This document shows, piece by piece, positions 40,871 to 49,378 of a stretch of DNA of 64,000 bases. Position 1 is the stretch's first letter; the number at the start of each line of letters is the position of its first letter. The stretch comes from Actinomyces bowdenii (GTDB lineage Bacteria > Actinomycetota > Actinomycetes > Actinomycetales > Actinomycetaceae): assembly GCF_017592395.1 (NCBI RefSeq), contig NZ_JAGFOU010000005.1, positions 1 through 64,000 on the forward strand, written 5' to 3'. The notes beneath the pieces were generated by a model. It saw only the letters and a program-made list of their open reading frames with translations, was not told the origin of the DNA and did no database searches. Made by a program: the position numbers and the translations under genes.

Positions 40871-42658
40871 TCAGGCGGGGCCGGCTCCGCGCAGGCCCAC
40901 CGCCTGGGGGGCGTCGACCGCCGGGTCCTCGGCGATCTCCTCGAACTCGTTGACCGCGTCGATGGCGGTGCCCATGGAGATGTTGGTGACGCGCTCGAGG
41001 ATGGCCTCGACCACCACCGGCACGCGGTCGCGCAGCGCGGTCTCGCGCGCAGTGGCCAGGGCCCGGGCCAGCTCCTCGGGGGTGCGCACGCGGATGGCCC
41101 GGCAGCCCAGGGCCTCCACGACGCCGACGTGGTCCACCCCGTACCCCTCGGTGGCGGGGGCGTTGATGTTCTCGAAGGAGAGCTGGACCTGGTAGTCCAT
41201 GTCGAAGTTGCGCTGGGCCTGGCGGATCAGCCCCAGGTAGGCGTTGTTGACCACCACGTGCACGTAGGGGATCTGGAACTGGGCGGCCACGGCGAGCTCC
41301 TCGATGAGGAACTGGAAGTCGTAGTCCCCCGACAGCGCCACCACCGGGGTCTCGGGGTCGGCCACGGCCGCCCCGATGGCCGCCGGGACGGTCCAGCCCA
41401 GGGGGCCGGCCTGGCCCGCATTGACCCAGTGCCGGGGCCGGTAGACGTGCAGCATCTGGGCCGCGGCGATCTGGGACAGCCCGATCGTGGTGACGTACCG
41501 GGTCTCGGGGCCGAAGGCGCGGCACATCTCCTCGTAGACCCGCTGCGGCTTCATGGGCACGTTGTCGAAGTGGGTCTTGCGCAGCAGGGTGGACTTGCGC
41601 TCGTCGCACTCCTCCACCCAGGCCCCGTAGCGCTCCAGGGGGGCGCCGTAGCGCTCCTGGGCGGCCTCCAGCAGGGTGCGCAGGGCCGCGCCGGCATCGG
41701 AGACGGACCAGAAGTCGGGCGGGAAGACCCGGCCGATCTGGGTGGCCTCGATGTCGATGTGCACGAAGCGGCGGCCCTCGCGGTAGGTCTCGATCCTCCC
41801 GGTGTGCCGGGCGGCCCACCGGTTGCCCACCCCGATGACCAGGTCGGAGGCCAGGAAGGTGGCGTTGGCGTAGCGCTGGGAGGTCTGGATGCCGGCCATC
41901 CCCTGGGCCAGGCGGTGGTCGTCGGGGATGGAGCCCCAACCCATGAGGGTGGAGATGACCGGGATGCCGAGGTACTCGGCCAGGGCCACGAGGTCCTCGG
42001 AGGCGTCGGCGTTGATGATGCCTCCACCGGCGATGAGCACGGGGTGCTCGGCGCCGTCGAGCATGTCCAGGATGCGCTCGGCCTGGTGGCGGGACATGGT
42101 CGGGCAGGTGACCGGCAGCGGCTCGTAGGCGTCGATGTCGAAGTCGATCTCCGCCATCTGGACATCCAGGGGCAGGTCGATGAGGACGGGCCCGGGGCGG
42201 TCGGAGCGCATGAGCTGGAAGGCCTTGGCGAAGGTGCCGGGGATCTGCGCGGGCTCCAGGACGGTGACCGCCATCTTGGTCACCGGGGCCGCCACCGAGG
42301 CGATGTCGACGGCCTGGAACTCCTCCTTGTGGAGCATGGGGACGGTGGCCTGCCCGGTCAGGCACAGGATCGGGATGGAGTCGGCGCTGGCCGAGTACAG
42401 GCCGGTGACCATGTCCGTCCCGCCCGGTCCCGAGGTTCCGATGCACACGCCGATGTTGCCTGCGCGGGTCCTGGTGAAGCCCTCGGCCATGTGGGAGGCG
42501 GCCTCGACATGGCGGGCCAGGATGTGCCGGATGCCGCCGTGCTGCTTCATCGCCGAGTACAGGGGGTTGATCGCCGCCCCGGGCACGCCGAAGGCCTGAG
42601 TGGCCCCCTCCTTCTCCAGGATGAGGGCGATCGCGTCAACTGCTCGCATTCGTGCCAT
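40871..42658 (-). CDS. gcl: Glyoxylate carboligase (tartronate-semialdehyde synthase)
   Basis: The product has 595 residues, the Gcl length. It is a ThDP enzyme of the acetolactate synthase superfamily. The usual cofactor-activating glutamate is replaced by valine, V51 in [16 protein letters not shown], as in E. coli Gcl, which distinguishes it from acetolactate synthase. The GDYDFQF...N ThDP site lies near residue 450. It joins two glyoxylates into tartronate semialdehyde with loss of CO2. It ends a tight run with the semialdehyde reductase (6-base gap) and the isomerase-like gene. Confidence 0.93.
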   Translation of the reverse strand: MARMRAVDAIALILEKEGATQAFGVPGAAINPLYSAMKQHGGIRHILARHVEAASHMAEGFTRTRAGNIGVCIGTSGPGGTDMVTGLYSASADSIPILCLTGQATVPMLHKEEFQAVDIASVAAPVTKMAVTVLEPAQIPGTFAKAFQLMRSDRPGPVLIDLPLDVQMAEIDFDIDAYEPLPVTCPTMSRHQAERILDMLDGAEHPVLIAGGGIINADASEDLVALAEYLGIPVISTLMGWGSIPDDHRLAQGMAGIQTSQRYANATFLASDLVIGVGNRWAARHTGRIETYREGRRFVHIDIEATQIGRVFPPDFWSVSDAGAALRTLLEAAQERYGAPLERYGAWVEECDERKSTLLRKTHFDNVPMKPQRVYEEMCRAFGPETRYVTTIGLSQIAAAQMLHVYRPRHWVNAGQAGPLGWTVPAAIGAAVADPETPVVALSGDYDFQFLIEELAVAAQFQIPYVHVVVNNAYLGLIRQAQRNFDMDYQVQLSFENINAPATEGYGVDHVGVVEALGCRAIRVRTPEELARALATARETALRDRVPVVVEAILERVTNISMGTAIDAVNEFEEIAEDPAVDAPQAVGLRGAGPA

Positions 42659-42664
42659 GACTTC

Positions 42665-43621
42665 TCACTTCCGGTCGTTACGGTGGGTGCCGCTGAGCAG
42701 TTCTGTCACCCGGACCACCGCAGCGTGGTCCAGGTCGGCCAGCCCATTGGCGACAGCGGCATCGAGCGTCTGGGTGACCGTCTGGGAAACGGGCAGGACG
42801 CAGCCGAGCGAGTCGGCCAGGTCCTGGGCGATTCTCATGTCCTTGGCGTGGAGCCCTGCGGTGAAGGTCGGGGAGAAGTCCCGGGAGAGGATGGCGGGGG
42901 CCTTGAGCTCCATGATCCGCGAGCCCGCGAGGCCGCCGGACAGGGCCGACAGCGCCCTCCCGGCGTCCAGGCCGCTGGCCTCCAGCAGCAGGACCGCCTC
43001 CCCCAGGGCCACCAGGCCGGCGCCGACGATCATCTGGTTGGCGGCCTTGGCCACCTGCCCCGAGCCGGCCGGCCCCAGGTGCGTGATCGTGGTGCCCATG
43101 GCCTCCAGGAGGGGCCGGGCGCGCTCCAGGGCCTGCTCGGCGCCCCCCACCATGATGGTCAGGGTCCCGGCCTGCGCGCCCCTGACGCCGCCGGAGACCG
43201 GGGCGTCGAGGACCTCGATCCCCAGCTCCTGGCCCCGGTCGGCCAGCTCCCTGGCCTCCCGGGGGCTGGCGGTGGTCATGTCGATGAGCAGGGTGCCGGC
43301 GGGCACAGTCCGCGCCACGCCGCCCTCCTGCTCCATGACCTCGCGGACGACGCCGCCGTCGGGGAGCATGGTGATGACGACGTCGGCCCCCTGGAGGGTC
43401 TGGGCCAGGGTGGCGCAGGCCCGGCCCCCGGCCGCCGTGAAGCGCTCCAGGCGCCGGGCGTCGCGCGAGCCCCCGCGGACCCGGTGGCCGGCCTCCAGGA
43501 GCCGCAGGGCCATGGGCAGGCCCATGGCCCCCAGGCCGACGAATCCGACGGTCCGCGGAGGGGGGCCGGAGGGGCCCGCCTGCCCGCTGGGCCCGGCCAC
43601 GCCGCTATGCATCATCATCAT
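42665..43621 (-). CDS. 2-hydroxy-3-oxopropionate (tartronate semialdehyde) reductase-type dehydrogenase
   Basis: The product has 318 residues from the first of several adjacent ATGs; the true start may be a few codons in. It belongs to the beta-hydroxyacid dehydrogenase family: Rossmann motif VGFVGLGAMGLPMALRLLEAGH, substrate loop DAPVSGGVRGAQAGTLTIMVGG, and catalytic lysine in GSGQVAKAANQMIVG. It lies between gcl and the isomerase-like gene, so reduction of tartronate semialdehyde to D-glycerate (GlxR/GarR) is the likely reaction. An L-threonate dehydrogenase role (LtnD) is the alternative, because a DUF1537 kinase lies in the same cluster. Confidence 0.85.
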   Translation of the reverse strand: MMMMHSGVAGPSGQAGPSGPPPRTVGFVGLGAMGLPMALRLLEAGHRVRGGSRDARRLERFTAAGGRACATLAQTLQGADVVITMLPDGGVVREVMEQEGGVARTVPAGTLLIDMTTASPREARELADRGQELGIEVLDAPVSGGVRGAQAGTLTIMVGGAEQALERARPLLEAMGTTITHLGPAGSGQVAKAANQMIVGAGLVALGEAVLLLEASGLDAGRALSALSGGLAGSRIMELKAPAILSRDFSPTFTAGLHAKDMRIAQDLADSLGCVLPVSQTVTQTLDAAVANGLADLDHAAVVRVTELLSGTHRNDRK

Positions 43622-43633
43622 GCCCCCGGCCTG

Positions 43634-44554
43634 TCACAGGATGCGCCAGGCCTCGCGCAGGACGCGCTTGGCCTCGGCGATGATGACGGCGGCGCGCTGG
43701 TCGCCCAGCGGCTGGACCTCGAAGGCCACGACGCTGCGCTCGGGGGCGTCCTCGCGCAGGTAGCCGATGTCCAGCAGCCCGCGCAGGAAGTCCCGCACCT
43801 GCGGCACGTTGTTCTCGCCCTTGGGGTGCCCGAAGTGGGGGTGGAGGTCGCCGTAGGCGGGGTCCTGGGTGTCGCGGATGACGCAGTTGCCGATGTGGGC
43901 GTGGTTGATGAACTCCTCGGTGGCACTCAGCGCCTGGCGGATGGTCTCGCCCTGCATGGGCAGGTGGGACAGGTCCACCATGAGGCCGAAGTCCGGGATG
44001 GCCTTGCGCACCTCGTAGGCCAGCTCGCAGGCCAGCCGGTTGGTGCCGATGAGGGCCTTCTTGTCCGTGGAGTCGTCGAAGGTCTCCAGGGAGAGCACCA
44101 GGTCGCCCTTGGACTTGGCGTAGCGCCCCAGCTCGATGATGGAGTCGGCCAGCAGCTCCAGGGCCCGGTCGCGGTCCTGCGCGGGCGGCTTGGGTCCCGA
44201 CAGGAAGCCGAGCTTGCCCGCACCGACCTCGTAGGCCTGGTCGATGGCCGACTTCAGGGTCTCGACGGCCTTGCCGCGCTCCTGCTCATCGGTGGAGTTC
44301 AGGTCCAGCTTCCCCTTGAGGATGTAGGGCTGGGCCCCGAATCCCACGGTCATGCCGGAGCTGGCCAGCAGGGTCTTGACGGCGTCGCGCTCGGCCTGGT
44401 CGTTGACGCGGGTGATCTCGATCTCGTCGAAGAACTCGTCCTCGACGATCTCGGCCACTGATTCCGCGATCCTGCCTTCGCCGCTGAGGGCGAAGGGGTA
44501 GGCCATGAAGTGGACGATGCCGACCTTCATGTAATCGTGCAGAGATTCCTTCAC
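43634..44554 (-). CDS. Xylose-isomerase-like TIM barrel, hydroxypyruvate or 2-oxo-tetronate isomerase candidate
   Basis: The GTG at 44554 has AAGGAG 8 bases upstream and gives 306 residues; the ATG at 44530 does not have that spacing. The fold is a sugar phosphate isomerase/epimerase barrel with metal ligands visible in LSLETFDDST (Glu), MVDLSHLPMQG (Asp/His), NHAHIGNC (His) and VAFEVQPL (Glu). It is longer than classical Hyi (about 258 residues) and divergent in the N-terminus. Position directly before the GlxR-type gene and gcl suggests it interconverts tartronate semialdehyde and hydroxypyruvate. An OtnI-type role on 2-oxo-tetronate is possible. Confidence 0.75.
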   Translation of the reverse strand: MKESLHDYMKVGIVHFMAYPFALSGEGRIAESVAEIVEDEFFDEIEITRVNDQAERDAVKTLLASSGMTVGFGAQPYILKGKLDLNSTDEQERGKAVETLKSAIDQAYEVGAGKLGFLSGPKPPAQDRDRALELLADSIIELGRYAKSKGDLVLSLETFDDSTDKKALIGTNRLACELAYEVRKAIPDFGLMVDLSHLPMQGETIRQALSATEEFINHAHIGNCVIRDTQDPAYGDLHPHFGHPKGENNVPQVRDFLRGLLDIGYLREDAPERSVVAFEVQPLGDQRAAVIIAEAKRVLREAWRIL

Positions 44555-44632
44555 AGTTCCCGCTCCTTAATGGTCTGACTGGCCCTGGGGGCCAGGTGGT
44601 CTTCTCTCATCCGGTTGATCTCGGTGATCGGG

Positions 44633-45574
44633 TCAGCCGCGGCGGGCGCGGACCCGGCGCGCGGCCCCGGCGATATCGGCGGCCCGCAGGCCGAAGTGGT
44701 CGAAGAGCTCGTCCATGGTTCCCGACAGGCCGAAGACGTCCCGCGTGCCCACCCGCTCCAGGGGCGCGGGGTGCTGCTCGGCCAGGAGCTCGGCGACGGC
44801 CGAGCCCAGTCCGCCGATGATCGAGTGCTCCTCGATGGTCACCGCGCAGCCCGTGCGGCGCACCGACTCCAGGACGGCCTCGGCGTCCAGCGGCTTGACG
44901 GTGTGGAGGTGGAGGACCTCGGCGCTGATGCCCTCGGCCTCGAGCAGCTCGGCGGCGCCCAGGGCCTCGGAGGCCGTGCAGCCGGTGTTGAGGATGGTGA
45001 CATCGCCGCCCTCGCGCAGCGGGACCGCCCTGCCGATCTCGAAGGGCGTGTCCGAGCTGGTGACCACCGGCACCGGCAGCTTGCCCACGCGCAGGTAGAC
45101 CGGTCCGGGGTGGTCGTAGACGGCGTGGACGGCCTTGCGCATCTCCACCGCGTCGCAGGGGACGATGACGGTCATGCCCGGAAGGGCCCGCATGAGGGCG
45201 ACATCCTCCAGGGGCAGGTGGGTGGCGCCCTCCTGGGCGGCGGTGGTTCCCGCGTTGTGGCCCACGACGGTGACCTTGCGCTCGGAGTAGGCCACCGAGA
45301 CGCGCACCTGGTCGAAGCCCCGCCCGGTCAGGAAGTTGGCGTAGGCGTTGGCGAAGGGGACCTTGCCCTGGGCCGCCATTCCGGCGGCGGTGCCGATGAT
45401 GTCGCACTCGGCGATGCCGATGTTGAAGAAGCGGTCGGGGTGGGCCTCCTGGAAGCGGGCCGTGTAGTTCGGCTTGGCGCAATCCCCGTCCAGGACGAAG
45501 ACGTCGTCGTGCTCGCCCCCGATCTCCAGCAGTCCCTCGGCATAGCCGTCGCGGGGCTCTCTCTTCTCACTCAT
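44633..45574 (-). CDS. Transketolase, C-terminal subunit
   Basis: The product has 313 residues: the pyrimidine-binding domain with the catalytic glutamate in FFNIGIAECDIIGTAAGMA, then GHNAGTTAAQEGATHLPLEDVALMR, and the C-terminal transketolase domain to EHSIIGGLGSAVAELL. It is one half of a split transketolase. The start overlaps the stop of the N-terminal half by four bases (ATGA), so the halves are made together. In this cluster the pair could use hydroxypyruvate, a known irreversible ketol donor for transketolase, linking glyoxylate carbon to sugar phosphates. Confidence 0.9.
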   Translation of the reverse strand: MSEKREPRDGYAEGLLEIGGEHDDVFVLDGDCAKPNYTARFQEAHPDRFFNIGIAECDIIGTAAGMAAQGKVPFANAYANFLTGRGFDQVRVSVAYSERKVTVVGHNAGTTAAQEGATHLPLEDVALMRALPGMTVIVPCDAVEMRKAVHAVYDHPGPVYLRVGKLPVPVVTSSDTPFEIGRAVPLREGGDVTILNTGCTASEALGAAELLEAEGISAEVLHLHTVKPLDAEAVLESVRRTGCAVTIEEHSIIGGLGSAVAELLAEQHPAPLERVGTRDVFGLSGTMDELFDHFGLRAADIAGAARRVRARRG

Positions 45575-46395
45575 CGCAGCTCCTCCAGCGCAGTCTCGAG
45601 CTCCTCGGGGGTGGGTGCGAGCCCGTGGAACTTCGCGGTGTTCTCCATGAAGGACACTCCCTTGCCCTTGATGGTGTGGGAGATGATCACAGTGGGCCTG
45701 CCCTTGGTGGCCCTGGCCTCCTCAAGGGCCTCGTCCACCTGGCGCATGTCGTGCCCATCGACCTCGATGACGTGCCAGCCGAAGGCGCGCCACTTGGCGG
45801 GCACGTCGCCCAGGGACTTGACGCTGTCGACGGTGCCGTCGAGCTGGATGCCGTTGGCATCGACGATGGCGCAGACCTGGTCCAGGCTGTAGGCGGCCGC
45901 GGTCATCGCGGCCTCCCAGACCTGCCCCTCCTGGATCTCCCCGTCGCCGAGCATGACGTAGTAGCGGGAGTCCCGGCCGTCGTGCCTGGCGGCCAGGGCG
46001 GCGCCGTTGGCCAGCGACAGCCCCTGGCCCAGGGAGCCCGAGGAGGAGTCGACCCCGGGCAGATGGGTGTTCGAGGGGTGGCCCTGGAGCCTGGTGTGCA
46101 TCTCCCGGAAGGTCATGAGCTCCTCGCGGGGGAAGTACCCGCGGGCGGACATCGCGGTGTAGTAGGCGGGGGTGCAGTGGCCCTTGGACAGGAAGAACAT
46201 GTCGCGCTCGGGCCACATGGGCTCCTCGGGGCGGATGTTCAAGTGCCGGAAGTAGAGGACGACAAGCGCATCAATCGCGGAGAGCGACCCTCCGGGGTGC
46301 CCACTGCCCGCCTTGTTCGTCATGCGGACGATATCGCGCCGGCACTGACGCGCAATATCCTCCAGCTCCTGTAGCTGTGCATCGTTCATCATCAT
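45571..46395 (-). CDS. Transketolase, N-terminal subunit
   Basis: Three adjacent ATGs (46395, 46392, 46389) follow GAGGAG; the first gives 274 residues, and the true start may be the second. The ThDP domain is complete: NKAGSGHPGGSLSAIDALVVLYF, SKGHCTPAYY, SSSGSLGQGLSLANGAALAARH and the cofactor motif MLGDGEIQEGQVWEAAMTAAAYSLDQVCAIVDANGIQLDG. It pairs with the overlapping C-terminal subunit gene. Split transketolases of this type occur in dedicated catabolic clusters, separate from the housekeeping enzyme. Confidence 0.9.
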   Translation of the reverse strand: MMMNDAQLQELEDIARQCRRDIVRMTNKAGSGHPGGSLSAIDALVVLYFRHLNIRPEEPMWPERDMFFLSKGHCTPAYYTAMSARGYFPREELMTFREMHTRLQGHPSNTHLPGVDSSSGSLGQGLSLANGAALAARHDGRDSRYYVMLGDGEIQEGQVWEAAMTAAAYSLDQVCAIVDANGIQLDGTVDSVKSLGDVPAKWRAFGWHVIEVDGHDMRQVDEALEEARATKGRPTVIISHTIKGKGVSFMENTAKFHGLAPTPEELETALEELR

Positions 46396-46466
46396 CGTCT
46401 CCTCGTCGGTGCGGGGGCCTGGGAGTCGCCCGGGCGGCTCCCAGGCCCCCGACGTCATCTCATCGC

Positions 46467-46880
46467 TCAGACCTCGCGGAAGGAGATCTCCTGGGCCCCC
46501 TCCCACAGGAACTTCTCGCCGAGCTCGTGGAGGTGCTCATTGCCCTCGACGATCGTGGCGAAGTGATTCCCGGCGAGCTGGCCCGCCTTGGAGGCGAAGT
46601 TGACGTAGCCGTAGCCGATGAGCAGCTCGGTCTCCGAGACGCCGCCGGGGTAGATGACGATCTCGCCGGGGTGCGGGTAGCAGGTGCCGTTCTCGGGCTC
46701 CAGCTCCAGGTCGAGGTCGCCGAAGGGGATCCAGCCGGCCTGCCCCGACCAGCGCACGTGGATGATCCGCGAGTCCAGCGGGAGCAGCTTCTCGCGGAAG
46801 GCCGCGATCGTGCGGGGGGCGGCCTCCTCCTCGTAGCGGGCCTTGAAGGTGAATCCTCCGGCCTTGATCTCAAGCATCAT
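46467..46880 (-). CDS. DUF3830 family protein
   Basis: The product has 137 residues and is soluble. Recognisable DUF3830 stretches are EEEAAPRTIAAFREKLLPLDSRIIHVRWSGQAGWIPFGDLDLELEPENGTCYPHPGEIVIYPGG and ETELLIGYGYVNFASKAGQLAGNHFATIVEG. The family is predicted to have a cyclophilin-like barrel and occurs beside ureide- and amide-degrading genes, as here (carbamoyltransferase upstream, transketolase downstream). No reaction is established. Given the steps missing from this cluster, it is a candidate enzyme or binding protein for a ureido intermediate. Confidence 0.85.
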   Translation of the reverse strand: MMLEIKAGGFTFKARYEEEAAPRTIAAFREKLLPLDSRIIHVRWSGQAGWIPFGDLDLELEPENGTCYPHPGEIVIYPGGVSETELLIGYGYVNFASKAGQLAGNHFATIVEGNEHLHELGEKFLWEGAQEISFREV

Positions 46881-46931
46881 TGCAGGTCTCTCTTTCTCAA
46901 CGGTTGGTGTTCAGGTGGTGACGATTCGGGC

Positions 46932-47927
46932 TCACAGGCCCAGGATCGCGGTGATCAAAGCCATGCGGATGGACACGGACTGCAGGATCGCCCGGAAGTA
47001 CAGCTGGTGCGGGCTGTCGTCGATGCGCAGGTCCATCTCGCCGGCGCGGCGGGGCAGGGTGTGGGTGACGTAGATCTGGTGGCCCTTGTCCGCCTCCTCG
47101 GTAAGGGTGTCGTAGCGCACCAGGTAGCGGTCCATGAGCGTCTTGAACTCATCGGCCTTGGCGCCGGCGGGAGCCGAGCACCCGGGCAGGTAGATGAGGT
47201 CCTGGCTGCGCACGAAGTCGTTGAAGGCGTCCTGCTCGAAGTCGAACTGCTCGGACAGGTCGCAGTTGAAGTCGCTGCGGATGCGCTTGGTGACCTCCTC
47301 GGGTGTGCGCCGGTCGGAGTCGGAGCAGATGGTGACCTTGGCGCCCAGGCGGGCCAGGCCGTAGGCCATGGAGTGGCCGGTGCGGGCCTCGACCATGTCG
47401 GGGGAGACGACCGCGACGTTGAGGCCCTCGATCCTCCCGAAGCGCCGCCACATGGTGTAGAGGTCGAGCAGGGCCTGGGTGGGGTGCTCCCAGTGGCCCC
47501 AGCCGCCGTTGATGATGGGGCAGGTCGCGGCCTCGGCGCCGCGGCGGGCCTCCTCCTCGTCGTAGTGGCGCAGGACGATGAGGTTGGCGTACTGGGACAC
47601 GCAGCGCATGGTGTCCTCCATGGACTCCTCCTTGGCCACCGAGGAGGTGACCTTGGGGTTGGCCTCGACGATCGTGTTGCCGCCCAGGCGCTCCATCGCG
47701 GTCTGGAAGCTCATGCGGGTGCGGGTCGAGGGCTGGAAGAACAGCAGCGCGAGCATGTTGCCGCCCAGCAGGTCGATCTTGGAGCGGTTGTACAGCTCCA
47801 GGTTCTTGGCCAGCTCGAAGAGGCTGTAGAGCTGGTCATCGGTCATGTCATTGATCGAGATGAAGCTCTTGCCGACGTGGTCGACGGCCTCGACCAGGCC
47901 CTTCATCGAGCGCATGTACTGGGACAT
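46932..47927 (-). CDS. Aspartate/ornithine carbamoyltransferase family protein, probably catabolic
   Basis: The product has 331 residues. The carbamoyl-phosphate motif STRTR is at residues 67-71, followed by SSVAKEESMEDT (80s-loop lysine), HPTQALLDLYTM at 148-159 and the second-domain YVTHTLPRRAGEMDLRIDDSPHQLYFRA. This is closest in pattern to aspartate carbamoyltransferase, but the protein is not in a pyr operon: it lies between allantoinase and DUF3830 with a carbamate kinase nearby. I therefore infer the reverse, phosphorolytic direction, making carbamoyl phosphate from a ureido compound, as oxamate or putrescine carbamoyltransferases do. The acceptor is unknown. A biosynthetic PyrB cannot be excluded by motif alone. 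Confidence 0.85.
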   Translation of the reverse strand: MSQYMRSMKGLVEAVDHVGKSFISINDMTDDQLYSLFELAKNLELYNRSKIDLLGGNMLALLFFQPSTRTRMSFQTAMERLGGNTIVEANPKVTSSVAKEESMEDTMRCVSQYANLIVLRHYDEEEARRGAEAATCPIINGGWGHWEHPTQALLDLYTMWRRFGRIEGLNVAVVSPDMVEARTGHSMAYGLARLGAKVTICSDSDRRTPEEVTKRIRSDFNCDLSEQFDFEQDAFNDFVRSQDLIYLPGCSAPAGAKADEFKTLMDRYLVRYDTLTEEADKGHQIYVTHTLPRRAGEMDLRIDDSPHQLYFRAILQSVSIRMALITAILGL

Positions 47928-47995
47928 GAGTATCTCCTCACTGTGATAGCGGATAAGTGCGTGTCAGGGGGTGTCCATGGGGATCGGGGTGCGGA

Positions 47996-49342
47996 TCAGC
48001 CGCGCTCGATGATCCGTCCCCGCTTGGAGTCGCGGTCCACGGTGGCGCCTCGCAGGATCGTGCGCCGGACGACGCCGGAGAGGGTGCGCCCGTGGTACGG
48101 CGAGATCTTGTTCTTGTGCTCCAGCGCCTCGACGTCGACCTCGAAGGCGGCCTGGGGGTCGAGGATGGCCAGATCGGCGTCATTGCCCACGGCGATGGAC
48201 CCCTTGCGCGGGATGCCGAAGGTGGCCGAGGGCCCGGAGGCGAACCAGCGGGCGATGTCCTCCAGGGTGATGCCGAACTCCTGGCCTGCGGTCCACACGG
48301 CCGGCAGGCCCAGCTGCACGGAGGCGACGCCTCCCCAGGCCCTCCCGAAGTCCCCGGTGTCGCGGCACTTGAGGTCCACGGTGCATGGGGAGTGGTCGGA
48401 GGCGATGTGGTCGATGGTCCCGTCCTTCAGGCCCGCCCACAGCTCCCGGCGGTTGGCCTCCTCGCGCACCGGTGGGGCGCACTTGTACTCGGTGGCGCCG
48501 TCGGGCACGCTCTCGGCGGCGAAGGTGAGGTAGTGGGGGCAGGTCTCCACCGTGATCCTCACGCCCTCCTCCTTGGCCTTGCGGATCATCGGCAGGGCCT
48601 GGGCGGAGGACAGGTGGAGGATATGCACCCTGGCACCGGTGCGGCGGGCGGCCCCGATGACCCTGTCGATGGCCTTGTCCTCCGCCTCGCGGGGCCGTGA
48701 GGCCAGGTAGCCGGCGTAGGGCCGGCCGAGATCCTGGGGCGCGGCGGCCAGGACCGCGGGGTCCTCGGCGTGGACGATGAGGACGGCGCCCAGGCGGGCG
48801 ATCTCCTCCAGGGCCTCCTCGATCTCGTCGTACCCCAGGCATCCGTACTCATCGATCCCCGAGTGGGCCGTGAAGCACTTGAAGCCGAAGACGCCCCGCC
48901 CCCACAGTGGCTCGATCTGGTCGAGGTTGCCGGGCACCGCCCCGCCCCACAGGCCCACGTCCACGGAGAGCCGGCCCTCGGCGGCCCGCAGCTTCTCCTC
49001 CAGGGCCTGGATCGTGGTGGTGGGCGGCGAGGAGTTGAGCGGCATGTCGATGATGGTGGTGATGCCGCCGGCCAGCGCGGCGCGGGTGGCGCTCTCGTAG
49101 CCCTCCCAGGGGGTGCGGCCGGGCTCGTTGACGTGGACGTGGGAGTCCACCAGCCCGGGCATGAGCACCTGGTCGTCGGGGACGCTGATCTCCTCGGCGG
49201 CGTCGACGGCGGCGTCGTGGTCCTCGATGGCGGTGATGGTCTGGCCATCGATGACCACGCAGGCGGGCCGGGTGCCCTCGGGCAGGACGGCGCGCCGGGC
49301 CCTGATCACCAGGTCGTGGATGGGCTTGTTCGGGTCAGTCAT
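47996..49342 (-). CDS. allB: Allantoinase
   Basis: The product has 448 residues. It is an amidohydrolase with metal ligands H68/H70 in LVDSHVHVNEPGRTPWEGYESATRAA, the carbamylated lysine K155 in FGFKCFTAHSGID, H191 (LIVHAEDP), H243 (ILHLSSA) and D316 (ASDHSPC). The stretches IDMPLNSSPPTTT and KNKISPYHGRTLSGVV are typical of AllB rather than dihydropyrimidinase or dihydroorotase. It opens the hydantoin ring of allantoin to allantoate in the cytoplasm. It sits between an NCS1 permease and a carbamoyltransferase. No allantoate amidohydrolase is in the window. Confidence 0.9.
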   Translation of the reverse strand: MTDPNKPIHDLVIRARRAVLPEGTRPACVVIDGQTITAIEDHDAAVDAAEEISVPDDQVLMPGLVDSHVHVNEPGRTPWEGYESATRAALAGGITTIIDMPLNSSPPTTTIQALEEKLRAAEGRLSVDVGLWGGAVPGNLDQIEPLWGRGVFGFKCFTAHSGIDEYGCLGYDEIEEALEEIARLGAVLIVHAEDPAVLAAAPQDLGRPYAGYLASRPREAEDKAIDRVIGAARRTGARVHILHLSSAQALPMIRKAKEEGVRITVETCPHYLTFAAESVPDGATEYKCAPPVREEANRRELWAGLKDGTIDHIASDHSPCTVDLKCRDTGDFGRAWGGVASVQLGLPAVWTAGQEFGITLEDIARWFASGPSATFGIPRKGSIAVGNDADLAILDPQAAFEVDVEALEHKNKISPYHGRTLSGVVRRTILRGATVDRDSKRGRIIERG

Positions 49343-49378
49343 GATCGGGTCTCCTGAAGTCGTCTTGGTCGGTGGTGG

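Noticed and set aside
41129-44461. A 1110-codon + strand frame opposite gcl, the reductase and the isomerase-like gene
   Set aside because: It spans three well-recognised - strand genes and their gaps and has the low-complexity composition of an antisense frame.
46932-49342. Carbamoyltransferase plus dihydroorotase-like enzyme read as a pyrBC pyrimidine operon
   Set aside because: The amidohydrolase carries allantoinase-specific stretches, and the neighbours (carbamate kinase, NCS1 permeases, gcl) are catabolic.
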